Positions 8,581 to 16,420 of a DNA stretch of 42,273 nt are shown here, piece by piece; the stretch's first letter is position 1, and each line of letters begins with the position of its first letter. This DNA comes from Balneolales bacterium (GTDB lineage: Bacteria; Bacteroidota; Rhodothermia; Balneolales; Natronogracilivirgulaceae), in contig SLKA01000096.1 of the NCBI GenBank assembly GCA_007134845.1, positions 1 to 42,273 of the forward strand, given 5' to 3'. The position numbers were made by a program, and so were the translations under genes. The notes below the pieces were generated by a model. That model did not search any database. It worked only from the letters and a program-made list of their open reading frames with translations, and was not told the origin of the DNA.

Positions 8581-8613
8581 TTTGAATACGTGGACAGAAT
8601 CGGCCTATCTTTG
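8581..8613 (+). promoter_or_regulatory. Likely -33/-7 promoter for amn
   Basis: TTTG at 8581-8584 and a perfect TAnnTTTG box (TATCTTTG) at 8606-8613 are separated by 21 bases, matching the Bacteroidetes housekeeping promoter pattern. Predicted transcription start is near 8620, leaving a leader of about 100 bases before the ATG at 8722. This is the best promoter match I found. Confidence 0.5.
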
Positions 8614-8619
8614 ATAGAC

Positions 8620-8640
8620 GATCCCGGCCGGATCATCCGG
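8620..8640. repeat. Nested palindromes at the predicted amn start site
   Basis: Two overlapping palindromes lie directly after the -7 box: GATCC (8620-8624) pairs with GGATC (8630-8634), and CCGGAT (8628-8633) pairs with ATCCGG (8635-8640) around one central base. They are mutually exclusive as hairpins. Position suits either an operator or alternative leader structures; function is not shown. Confidence 0.5.
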
Positions 8641-8721
8641 GGATTCCGGCAGACAATATCATCCGAGTCATTCAACTGAATCATATCCGAGCTTGACTAA
8701 AGCTCCATCATTTTCTTCGCT

Positions 8722-9903
8722 ATGTCAAATAAACCAGAGATAATCATCAGTAATGCCGACACGGAAAAAGACACCCTCCCCCGGCAAATCGACAAGGCCT
8801 GCGATCTTATGGATCAAATCTACAGGGATGGATATTATCCCAAAATGAAGGTCACGCGGACATGGTCGGAACACAATCCGGTTATCGAAGGCGAATTTGC
8901 CAAGCCCGATGTCTACCGCTGGTATCTGAAACGTGAACTGACAAAGCTGGTACAGGCAGGTGCCGAAGTTGCCATATCACCATCGCGGGAGTACGTCTCA
9001 CTCAATGATCCCAAGCTGCTGGATGCGATTGACGAAGATCACTGGGATTTCACCAAGAAGAAGCTCTTCCTGTTTCGTGCGGAACGCATCGACCTGTCCC
9101 TGGACCGGCTTCAGCATTATACAGGAACCAACGCACGTGACTTTCAGCGCTATATCATGTTTACCAATTATGACATGCATGTGGAGGTGTTCAAACAGCG
9201 GTTTCCGGATTGTGTGCGACCCGGACGGAATGTCCAGATGCCGGCATACCACCACAAGCTGAAAGACAATCTGGGGCTTACACTTATCAATATCGGAGTA
9301 GGGCCTTCAAATGCCAAAACCATCACCGATCATATTGCCGTACTGCGTCCGGATGCCATGATCATGGTCGGTCACTGCGGCGGACTCCGGAACCATCAGG
9401 AAATCGGTGATTTTGTACTTGCATCCGGGTATATGCGGGCCGATGGAGTGCTTGATGCGAGTATGCCCAAGAATGTCCCCATCATCCCCAATAACACACT
9501 TAATTATCAGCTCCAGTCCGTACTTGATGAAGAAAAAATGACCTACCGGACTGGTACGGTCTACACCATTGACAACAGGAACTGGGAGTTCATGAAGCGG
9601 CGGGTGGTTCAGGAAATACACATCAGCCGCAGCATCGCTATTGATATGGAATCGGCTACGGTTGCAACCAACGGATTCCGCTACCGCATTCCAAACGCCA
9701 CCCTGCTCTGCATCAGCGACAAGCCCCTTCACGGAAAGCCCAAGCTGGGCGATGCGGCTCAATCCTTCTATCAGAATTCGAAGGAACGCCATCTTGATAT
9801 TGTAATCAAAGCCATCGAGCTTTCGAAAATGAATTTCCCGGGCGGACTTCCCAATGCCAGCATCCGAGCCATGGATGAACCACTTATGGGCGGCGGCTCC
9901 TGA
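8722..9903 (+). CDS. amn: AMP nucleosidase
   Basis: Hydrolyses AMP to adenine and ribose 5-phosphate, controlling the cellular AMP pool. At 393 residues it is shorter than the E. coli enzyme (484). The N-terminal part (1-165) is the family's own domain. The C-terminal part (about 170-385) is a nucleoside-phosphorylase-type fold. Diagnostic segments are QMPAYHHK (172-179), NIGVGPSNAKT, GHCGGLR (217-223), DNRNWEFM (284-291), AIDMESAT (306-313) and ISDKPLHGK (331-339), the last containing the catalytic-type Asp. It is monocistronic or followed by the GNAT gene 21 bases later, and divergent from the peroxiredoxin. No Shine-Dalgarno is evident. Confidence 0.95.
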   Translation: MSNKPEIIISNADTEKDTLPRQIDKACDLMDQIYRDGYYPKMKVTRTWSEHNPVIEGEFAKPDVYRWYLKRELTKLVQAGAEVAISPSREYVSLNDPKLLDAIDEDHWDFTKKKLFLFRAERIDLSLDRLQHYTGTNARDFQRYIMFTNYDMHVEVFKQRFPDCVRPGRNVQMPAYHHKLKDNLGLTLINIGVGPSNAKTITDHIAVLRPDAMIMVGHCGGLRNHQEIGDFVLASGYMRADGVLDASMPKNVPIIPNNTLNYQLQSVLDEEKMTYRTGTVYTIDNRNWEFMKRRVVQEIHISRSIAIDMESATVATNGFRYRIPNATLLCISDKPLHGKPKLGDAAQSFYQNSKERHLDIVIKAIELSKMNFPGGLPNASIRAMDEPLMGGGS

Positions 9904-9924
9904 AGCCAGTGAGGGTGATTCAAC

Positions 9925-10446
9925 ATGACTTGCGGACCTGATGAACGTTTTCGATCCAACGAACCATACGGCAGTGACAACACGGAGGGTGCCGGCTTTC
10001 ACTGCGGACCGGTCGGCGTTAATGATATTCTGCCATTGCGTGCCCGGGAGTTGCGTGCGGGAAAACCGATGGATTCAGCCCGCTTTCCCGAAGATAATGA
10101 TGAACATACATTGCATTTTGCCGCGTGGAGTGAAAATACCGTCATAGGCTGCCTGACACTTATTGGAAATACCGGAAAAAAGATTCCTTCCTGGCAGCTT
10201 CGAGGCATGGCCACAGACAGGAACTGGCAGCAAAAAGGAATTGGCCGGGCCCTTCTGAACTTCTCTGAAAACCGTCTCAGGGAATATTGCCTGGCACATT
10301 TCGGCAACCCGGAAGTACGAATATGGTGCAATGCCCGCACCGGAGCGGTTCCTTTTTACAAGGGAATGGGCTACAAGGTGATCTCGGATGAGTTCATGAT
10401 TCAAAAAGTCGGCCTGCACTACAAAATGGAGAAAAATATTTTGTAA
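9925..10446 (+). CDS. GNAT-family N-acetyltransferase
   Basis: 173-residue acetyl-CoA-dependent acyltransferase of the GNAT fold. The core runs from about residue 30. ILPLRARELRAGKP is the first strand-helix unit and HFAAWSENTVIGCLTL the central hairpin. LRGMATDRNWQQKGIGRALL is motif A, with the QQKGIG pyrophosphate loop (about 96-101). PFYKGMGYKV is motif B. The N-terminal 25 residues are low in conserved features. The ATG has a GAGGG site upstream. The LRAGKP...TLHFAA pattern resembles ElaA-like or generic bacterial GNATs, so the substrate cannot be named. It lies 21 bases after amn, so the two may share a transcript. Confidence 0.85.
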   Translation: MTCGPDERFRSNEPYGSDNTEGAGFHCGPVGVNDILPLRARELRAGKPMDSARFPEDNDEHTLHFAAWSENTVIGCLTLIGNTGKKIPSWQLRGMATDRNWQQKGIGRALLNFSENRLREYCLAHFGNPEVRIWCNARTGAVPFYKGMGYKVISDEFMIQKVGLHYKMEKNIL

Positions 10447-10603
10447 GAAACGGCAGCCATACTGGTCTTACATGTATGAAATTCCTTGACTATTCAAGGT
10501 TCGACATCAAAGTGAGAACTTTTTGTGATAACATAACGACATCGCAGTGAGACCAGAAGCATCCAAAAGTTATATACTGACCCAGGCAGAGAGGCCCAGG
10601 CGT

Positions 10604-11278
10604 ATGGTCAGGGATCTTTCCGAAGACGAGCAGCCTCGTGAACGACTGATCCGATTCGGTGCGGAAAGCCTGACCGACGCCGAGCTTCTCGCCATACTGA
10701 TGCGCACCGGCAGTAGAAAAATGAATGTCATTGACACCTGCCGCACCATGCTGCAACATTTCGGGGGATTGCACAAGCTGGTGCGCAAAAGCTGGCGTGA
10801 GCTTCGCATTATCGAAGGTGTAGCCGACGTAAAAGCGATCACACTGGAAGCGGCGTTTGAACTCTCCAGAAGGCTGCAATCCGGCAGCAATGGCAAACCT
10901 GTCTTTTTCAAGACACCGGAAGATGTGGCTTCCTACTTCGGTCCACGCATGAGAGATCTGCAGACAGAACAGTTTCTGGTGGTCTTCATGAATGCCGCCA
11001 AGATGGTAACCGGCCACCAGGTCATCAGCAAGGGAGGCAAAACGGCAACGGTGGTTGATCCGGCCGAAGTGATGCGGCAAGCCATCATGAATGAGGCCAA
11101 CAGCATCATCATTGTCCACAATCATCCCTCTGCAAACCGCCGTGCTTCCCGGGCAGACATGGCCATCACAAAGAAACTGATGCAGGCCGGTGATATGCTC
11201 GACATCAAGGTCGATGACCATATTATCATTGCCGGCTATGACCATCTGAGCATGAGGGCGGAGGGATTGATGGGATAA
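10604..11278 (+). CDS. radC: RadC-family JAMM-domain protein
   Basis: From the ATG at 10604 (AGAGG about eight bases upstream) the protein is 224 residues, close to the family norm. A GTG at 10547 would add 19 residues. The UPF0758 N-terminus shows the typical EDEQPRERLIRFGAESLTDAELLA and a helix-hairpin-helix around residues 60-85. The JAMM metalloprotease-like domain has metal ligands His172, His174 and Asp185. The usual loop HxHPSGxxxPSxxD reads HNHPSANRRASRAD here, so the conserved Gly and second Pro are both Ala; the metal ligands are intact. Despite its name the family's biochemical role is unsettled. It stands alone between the GNAT gene and argS. Confidence 0.93.
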   Translation: MVRDLSEDEQPRERLIRFGAESLTDAELLAILMRTGSRKMNVIDTCRTMLQHFGGLHKLVRKSWRELRIIEGVADVKAITLEAAFELSRRLQSGSNGKPVFFKTPEDVASYFGPRMRDLQTEQFLVVFMNAAKMVTGHQVISKGGKTATVVDPAEVMRQAIMNEANSIIIVHNHPSANRRASRADMAITKKLMQAGDMLDIKVDDHIIIAGYDHLSMRAEGLMG

Positions 11279-11339
11279 CTTCAGCTTCCTTCAGGAAAAG
11301 CTTGTATATTTGAAGCTTAAAATAAATATCATATCTGCA

Positions 11340-12974
11340 ATGCAAGACTACCTGAAGCAACAAATTGAAGCCGCTCTCCGGCAGCTGGCCCCTGACCTTG
11401 ACATACCTGAAATAACCATTGAAAAACCCCGGTCACCGGAACATGGTGATGCAGCCACCAATGTGGCGTTAACCCTGGCCAAGGCACTGAAGGACAATCC
11501 CCGTTCAATCGCTCACAAAATTGCAGAACGCATTGATGCGACATCCGGGTATATCCGAAGTGTTGACGTTGCCGGTCCGGGCTTCATCAACTTTCGCTTT
11601 TCCGACAGCTGGCTGGCTGACCAGCTATCAGTGGCTTACCGGGCCGGCAGTGAATATGGCAAAGGCTGTCTTCTTGTAAATAAAAGTATTCAGGTGGAGT
11701 TTGTGAGTGCAAACCCGACCGGCCCGCTGACCGTGGGGCACGGACGCAATGCCGTTCTGGGTGATACTATTGCAAGGGTACTTGAATGGGCTGGCGGTGA
11801 CGTTCAGCGCGAGTATTATTTCAACAACGCAGGTCGACAGATGCGGGTTCTGACGGAAAGCGTCCGCGCAAGATACCTTCAGGCCGTCGGCAAGGATGCC
11901 GAATTCCCCGAGGGCGGCTATGAAGGCGCTTATATCACGGAAATTGCTGAAAAAGTTCGCAATGAGAATGGCGATAATCTGACGGGAGAAGAGCATATTG
12001 CGATATTCCGAAAAGCGGCGGAAGAAGGCATTTTTGAAGACATCAAGCAGACGCTGGCCCGGATGAACATCTCCATGGACTCCTTCTTTAATGAAAACAC
12101 GCTCTATGAAGACGGCTCCATTGACAAGGTAATCGGCTTGCTTCGGGAAAAGAGACTGGTATACGAGGAAGATGGGGCGACGTGGTTTAAAACCACCGAG
12201 TTCGGCAAGGAAAAGGATACGGTGCTCATAAAAAGCTCGGGCGAACCGACCTACCGCCTGCCAGACATTGCCTATCACATCAACAAAATCGAGCGGGGTT
12301 TTGATCTTGCGATCGATGTGTTCGGTGCCGATCACATCGCCACCTATCCAGACGTGGTAGCCGGCGTCAAGGCGTGCGGATTCGATAGTGAGAAAATTGA
12401 CGTAATCGTATATCAGTTTGTCACCATTGTCAAAGACGGAAAGCCCTTCAAGATGAGTACACGCAAAGCCAATTTCGTAACACTTGACGAATTGATGGAT
12501 GAAGTGGGCGCCGATGTCACCCGTTTCTTCTTTTTGATGCGGGCTCCCGGAACCCATCTGGAATTCGATATCGATGAGGCCAAGCAGGCGGGGGAAAAGA
12601 ACCCGGTTTTCTATCTTCAGTATGCCCATGCCCGCATCCAGAGCATCCTGAGAAAGGTTCGTGAAAACTATGATTACAGTGATAAATCGCTTGATTTCAG
12701 CTTGCTAAATCATGATTCGGAGGTTACACTTATCAAGCGGATTCTTGAGTTTCCCGATATTATCACTCAAACGGCCATTCAACGCGAGCCGCACAAGCTG
12801 ATAAACTACCTGAATGATCTGGCCACCGCTTTCCACAAATTCTATCACGATTGCCGGATTCTGGGTGTGGATGAGCAGCTGGCATTTGCGCGGACCGGGC
12901 TCCTGACAGTGGCCGCGGTCGTTCTCGCCAACGGACTGGGTATTTTGGGCATATCGGCACCGGACAGGATGTAG
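11340..12974 (+). CDS. argS: Arginyl-tRNA synthetase
   Basis: Class I synthetase charging tRNA-Arg, 544 residues from the ATG at 11340; an in-frame TTG at 11310 lies inside a TATATTTG promoter-like box (11305-11312) and is less likely. The N-terminal Add-1 domain covers roughly residues 1-110. The HIGH-type motif is SANPTGPLTVGHGR (123-136). The KMSK equivalent is FKMSTRKANFVTLDEL, which keeps the lysine and serine. A DALR anticodon-binding domain with PVFYLQYAHAR at its entry ends the protein. All expected parts are present and in order. Confidence 0.97.
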   Translation: MQDYLKQQIEAALRQLAPDLDIPEITIEKPRSPEHGDAATNVALTLAKALKDNPRSIAHKIAERIDATSGYIRSVDVAGPGFINFRFSDSWLADQLSVAYRAGSEYGKGCLLVNKSIQVEFVSANPTGPLTVGHGRNAVLGDTIARVLEWAGGDVQREYYFNNAGRQMRVLTESVRARYLQAVGKDAEFPEGGYEGAYITEIAEKVRNENGDNLTGEEHIAIFRKAAEEGIFEDIKQTLARMNISMDSFFNENTLYEDGSIDKVIGLLREKRLVYEEDGATWFKTTEFGKEKDTVLIKSSGEPTYRLPDIAYHINKIERGFDLAIDVFGADHIATYPDVVAGVKACGFDSEKIDVIVYQFVTIVKDGKPFKMSTRKANFVTLDELMDEVGADVTRFFFLMRAPGTHLEFDIDEAKQAGEKNPVFYLQYAHARIQSILRKVRENYDYSDKSLDFSLLNHDSEVTLIKRILEFPDIITQTAIQREPHKLINYLNDLATAFHKFYHDCRILGVDEQLAFARTGLLTVAAVVLANGLGILGISAPDRM

Positions 12975-12996
12975 CTGATTAAATCAGGTTTTGGCA

Positions 12997-13665
12997 TCAA
13001 CCAGGCTTATGCAGCCTGCTCACCCGCATGATGCCCGCAATCCCGGATTGCATCGTTTCAAAACCGGCCTCCTGAAAAAGCGCGTCGGCTTCCCCCGGCA
13101 ACGGAAACCACACACCCCCGCCGGCCAATATTTTTTGCAGCAGAGATCGCTTTTCCCGATGCCTTACAAGATGCATCACCACGGCTATCGCCCCCTTTTT
13201 CATTACCCTCTCCAACTCACGCAGAACCAGTCTCGGTTCGGTCATCTCATTCAGGGTACCCCCCATGACTGCTCCGTCAACAGAATTATCCGGAAGCGGC
13301 AGATGTTCCGCATTGCACAACAGAAAGACAGCCCGTTTGTTATTGCCAAGCTTTTTTTGTGCTTTCCGAAGCATGGGCCTGGAGTAGTCAATCAATACCA
13401 CTGTGGATTCCGGATTGGCAGCCACGATCGCCCGGGCATAAACGCCCGTCGAGCTGCCGATATCAAGATAAATCCCCTTGTTCTTCGGCTGCAGCAGCCG
13501 ACAGACCAAGTCAAACTCTTCCTGAAGTGTCCATTTTCCGCGGGTCAGTATACCTGTTGAAAAGCGACGCCATAACGGTTCATAGACATGCGCTGTCACC
13601 CTCCATAAATTTGTTCGTTCGGCAATGCTCCCGGGCCGGAACAACTCAGGTTCAGCCCTTGCCAT
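12997..13665 (-). CDS. Class I SAM-dependent methyltransferase
   Basis: Rossmann-fold methyltransferase of the Methyltransf_11/UbiE-like type, 222 residues from the ATG at 13665. Motif I is YLDIGSSTGVYAR (about 66-78), the acidic end of strand 2 is LIDYSRPML (91-99), and NAEHLPLPDNSVDGAV (118-133) is the motif around strand 4. The ending is the usual mixed alpha/beta cap. The start is uncertain: ATG 13665 overlaps the upstream gene by 14 bases, while ATG 13716 or GTG 13725 has a GTGAGG sequence close by but overlaps more. The acceptor molecule is unknown. Overlap with the STAS-like gene implies translational coupling. It converges with argS. Confidence 0.85.
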   Translation of the reverse strand: MARAEPELFRPGSIAERTNLWRVTAHVYEPLWRRFSTGILTRGKWTLQEEFDLVCRLLQPKNKGIYLDIGSSTGVYARAIVAANPESTVVLIDYSRPMLRKAQKKLGNNKRAVFLLCNAEHLPLPDNSVDGAVMGGTLNEMTEPRLVLRELERVMKKGAIAVVMHLVRHREKRSLLQKILAGGGVWFPLPGEADALFQEAGFETMQSGIAGIMRVSRLHKPG

Positions 13666-14077
13666 TACCGGGTCTGTGCGGCCGTGAAAGGTGAAGCTGT
13701 TCACGGGACCACTCATAAGCCTCACTCAACGAACGGACGGTTTTGTGCTTGAACCATCTCTTGCGGCGATACCGGGACTTTGCTATCCAGATCACCGATG
13801 AAAGGTATACCCGCATCAATGAAGAGGATACCACAACAGCAGTGCCGGCAAGCTGATGCAGGTCCGTCTCCTTCAGCCAGAGAATCAGCAGGTCCCGGGC
13901 ATCCTGGGGCATGTGTTGCATTTCACGAAGATCCATCACAAAGCAAAAGTCCTCATCACGTGACTGATATGCTTCCAGTTTTTGCAAAAAATCACGGATG
14001 TCCTTCAGCGACTCTTTCCCAGACAGTGTAATGATAACTATCGGCCAGCGATTTTCATCAATGTCAATATGTGCCAT
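13652..14077 (-). CDS. STAS/SpoIIAA-like domain protein
   Basis: 141 residues from the ATG at 14077; a longer reading to 14161 has no supporting conservation. The layout follows the STAS/SEC14-like family. A strand WPIVIITLSGK opens the protein, followed by a helix, the strand FCFVMDLREMQHMP and the helix DARDLLILWLKE. The strand GTAVVVSSSLMR and segment LSSVIWIAKSRYRRKRWFKH come next, then an ending helix SLSEAYEWSREQL. There is no evident phosphorylatable serine in the anti-sigma-antagonist position, so it need not act like SpoIIAA; related proteins bind lipids or are uncharacterised. The 3' end overlaps the methyltransferase. Confidence 0.65.
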   Translation of the reverse strand: MAHIDIDENRWPIVIITLSGKESLKDIRDFLQKLEAYQSRDEDFCFVMDLREMQHMPQDARDLLILWLKETDLHQLAGTAVVVSSSLMRVYLSSVIWIAKSRYRRKRWFKHKTVRSLSEAYEWSREQLHLSRPHRPGNGKG

Positions 14078-14296
14078 AAATAGCAGTCTAATCTTTTTTT
14101 TTATCCGGAACCGGAACATGTGCTCACAAAGCACAATCCATTCAATTGTATTTTTCAGCAACTTTCATCCACGAATTCCAACAATCCTTTAAAAACTCTT
14201 TCAATTAGTGGAATATGACCCAATTATTGTGATACCGTAACCAACCTGTTGTTTCGGCTACTTACAACGCATGCAGCATTGTTTTGATTGCATTAA

Positions 14297-15103
14297 TTAA
14301 GATACACTTTTTTGAATTACCAAAGAAACCGGTGCGCCTTTTTCCACCCCGAGCATGTGTTCTGCATTGCCCTTGTTTATGGCTATTTCAAGCATTCCGG
14401 AACTGCCGATCAGTGCAACTGCCTCGCCGTCAGGCACATCCGAAAAAGCATCGGAAATATCCTTCAGAATGGTATTCCCGACATAAATTTTAAACGCTGA
14501 TTCGCGGCCATATTTTTGAATGAACGCCTGCGGAATATTGGTGATCAGATTTCCGTAGCGATCGATATGCATCACCCAGCCCTGCACACCCTCATCATCG
14601 GATATCGGTTTTGCCCACCGGTAGGTTGTCAGCTCACCTAGCTCGCTGCCGAAATTTTCGGGAGGCTCGCCATTGCTCAGCCAGGCTGCTACAGGTGCAA
14701 AGATATCACGCCCGTGAAATGTTGTGGAAATCGATTCCCGCCAGTACCTTTTGTTGTTTAGTTCAAATACCCTGTGCTCTTCACTCTCCACCACCAGCGA
14801 AAAAAGACCATTGTTCGGTCCGACAAAAAACTGGTTCCTTACCTGGACAAGCACCGGACGGCGGGTACTGCCCACACCCGGGTCAATTACAGCAAGATGA
14901 ATTGTCCCCGGCGGGTACAGAAACGCGGTGTTTTTGAGAACCCAGGCTCCGGCCATGATATCCTGGGGAGGGAGATCATGGGAGACATCCACAAGTCTTA
15001 CCTGGGGCGAGATTCCCAGAATAACGGCCTTCATCGCACTGACATAGTAGTCCTGACTCCCGAAGTCGGATGTCAGCGTTATGATTCGGGGCGTAGAAGG
15101 CAT
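14297..15103 (-). CDS. SAM hydrolase / SAM hydroxide adenosyltransferase (DUF62)
   Basis: 268 residues of the SAM-dependent halogenase/hydroxide adenosyltransferase family. The non-halogenating bacterial members split SAM with water into adenosine and methionine. N-terminal ITLTSDFGSQDYYVSAMKAV is the family hallmark. The proposed Asp-Arg-His triad that activates water is present as Asp74 and Arg81 or Arg82 in VIDPGVGSTRRP, and His130 in FHGRDIFAP. FVGPNNGLF, IDRYGNLITNI and GSSGMLEIAINKG are also conserved. The start is seven bases beyond the dnaN stop, so it is very probably co-transcribed with dnaN. Its biological role, perhaps SAM-level control, is inference. Confidence 0.92.
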   Translation of the reverse strand: MPSTPRIITLTSDFGSQDYYVSAMKAVILGISPQVRLVDVSHDLPPQDIMAGAWVLKNTAFLYPPGTIHLAVIDPGVGSTRRPVLVQVRNQFFVGPNNGLFSLVVESEEHRVFELNNKRYWRESISTTFHGRDIFAPVAAWLSNGEPPENFGSELGELTTYRWAKPISDDEGVQGWVMHIDRYGNLITNIPQAFIQKYGRESAFKIYVGNTILKDISDAFSDVPDGEAVALIGSSGMLEIAINKGNAEHMLGVEKGAPVSLVIQKSVS

Positions 15104-15110
15104 AGCTGCA

Positions 15111-16226
15111 TCAACTGTACGTGTTCAGCATGACCGGCATAACCAGCATCAACATATCCTCATCGTCATCCTGGACAGACGGGCGCACAATGCCGGCACG
15201 GTTTGGCGTCGAAAACTCAAAAACCACCTCAGGATCGTCGATATTGTTCAGCACATCCATCAAATATCGTGCGTTAAAACCTATCTCCATCGGCTCATCC
15301 GAGTATTCGGACGCGATGCTCTCTTTCGCCTCGCTGCTCATATCCAGATCCTCGGCCGATATTATGATTTCATCCGGCTTCATCTCAAGACGAATCTGCC
15401 TGGTGGTCGAACTTGAAAAAACGGATACCCGCTTCACGGTTGCCAGCATCTGGTCCCGGTTGATTTTCAGTGTCTTGTCGTTCTCCCTGGGTATGACCGA
15501 CTCGTAACGGGGATACTGCTCGTTGATCAGACGGGTGATCACCTGAGTGTTCCCGGATTGGAAACTGACGTGATCTGCCGTAACAACCATTTCGCAGCTG
15601 GACTCATCGAGGGCTTTGGAGACCAACGTGAGCGCCTTTTCAGGAACAATAAAAGAAATCGGACCTGTTGCGGAAATGTCTTTTCGTACTAGCCGCACCA
15701 GCCGGTGTCCGTCGGTCGCTACAATGCGGCTCTCCTCCTCCCCGATATCAAAAAAGACGCCCATCATTGCGGGACGCAGATCGTCACTGGACACAGCAAA
15801 ACTGGTCTTTTTGATCGCATCTTTAAGACCTTCGGTGTCGGTCTTGATTTGCTTTCCATCTTCAAGCAGGGGCATATCCGGGAAATCCTCGGCTTTCTCA
15901 CCAGCCAGCTTGTAGGTTCCCTTGTCGGTCCGGAAGCGCACCTGTGTCCGCTCATCCACTTCAAACGTTACCGGGATATCGGGAAGTTGACGTAGTGTCT
16001 CCAGAAGCCGCCTCGCGGGCACTGCAACCGAGCCCTGAACCTCAACCTCGGCCTTCACATATTCAATGATGCTCACCTCCAGATCCGATGCACTCAGCTT
16101 GATGCGGTTGTCCTCGGTTTCAAAAAGTACGGTCTCAAGGATGGGGAGGGTCGCTTTATTAGGAACGGCACCAACAACGGCCGACAAACTTTTTACCAGC
16201 TCACCGCTTGTGACATTGAATTTCAT
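15111..16226 (-). CDS. dnaN: DNA polymerase III beta sliding clamp
   Basis: 371 residues, the usual size, made of three DnaN domains. The start at 16226 gives the typical MKFNVTSGELVKSLSAV, with AGGT about eight bases upstream. The upstream extension to 16274 lacks conservation. The clamp tethers polymerase III to DNA and is loaded by the DnaX complex encoded at the other end of the window. Recognisable landmarks are PILETVLFE, VPARRLLETLRQLP, YKLAGEKAEDFPDMP and RIVATDGHRLVR. The C-terminal strand LMLVMPVML is the region lining the peptide-binding pocket. dnaA is not adjacent. It is divergent from the PorV-like gene and probably co-transcribed with the downstream SAM hydrolase. Confidence 0.96.
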   Translation of the reverse strand: MKFNVTSGELVKSLSAVVGAVPNKATLPILETVLFETEDNRIKLSASDLEVSIIEYVKAEVEVQGSVAVPARRLLETLRQLPDIPVTFEVDERTQVRFRTDKGTYKLAGEKAEDFPDMPLLEDGKQIKTDTEGLKDAIKKTSFAVSSDDLRPAMMGVFFDIGEEESRIVATDGHRLVRLVRKDISATGPISFIVPEKALTLVSKALDESSCEMVVTADHVSFQSGNTQVITRLINEQYPRYESVIPRENDKTLKINRDQMLATVKRVSVFSSSTTRQIRLEMKPDEIIISAEDLDMSSEAKESIASEYSDEPMEIGFNARYLMDVLNNIDDPEVVFEFSTPNRAGIVRPSVQDDDEDMLMLVMPVMLNTYS

Positions 16227-16285
16227 AAAATTACCTGATCGTTGGGAATGGTTTGTTAATTCTTTTTTATGCAATGGGTAAAGTA

Positions 16286-16293
16286 CAAAAATC
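16286..16293 (-). promoter_or_regulatory. Possible -7 element for dnaN
   Basis: On the minus strand this reads GATTTTTG, one mismatch from TAnnTTTG, about 60 bases ahead of the dnaN ATG. The following bases (TACTTTACCC) closely resemble those after ATTCTTTG upstream of glgB (30855-30862). No clear -33 TTTG is present at the right spacing, so this is tentative. Confidence 0.25.
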
Positions 16294-16420
16294 CGGATTC
16301 TATTCTAAGAAATACTAATACCTGATTCAATGATTACGTTTTTTTATCTTGATCAGACTAACCAGAGGCATAAAACGTTTTCAATTGATCAATACCCAAC
16401 ACGCCGGGCCTTTTGTTTTT

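Noticed and set aside
10484-10499. CCTTGA/TCAAGG hairpin between the GNAT gene and radC
   Set aside because: Only six pairs, AT-rich, no following T run; can easily occur by chance.
11283-11312. Bulged AGCTTCC/GGAAAAGCT stem after radC as a terminator
   Set aside because: Seven pairs with a two-base bulge and no proper T tract; the downstream part overlaps a promoter-like box for argS.
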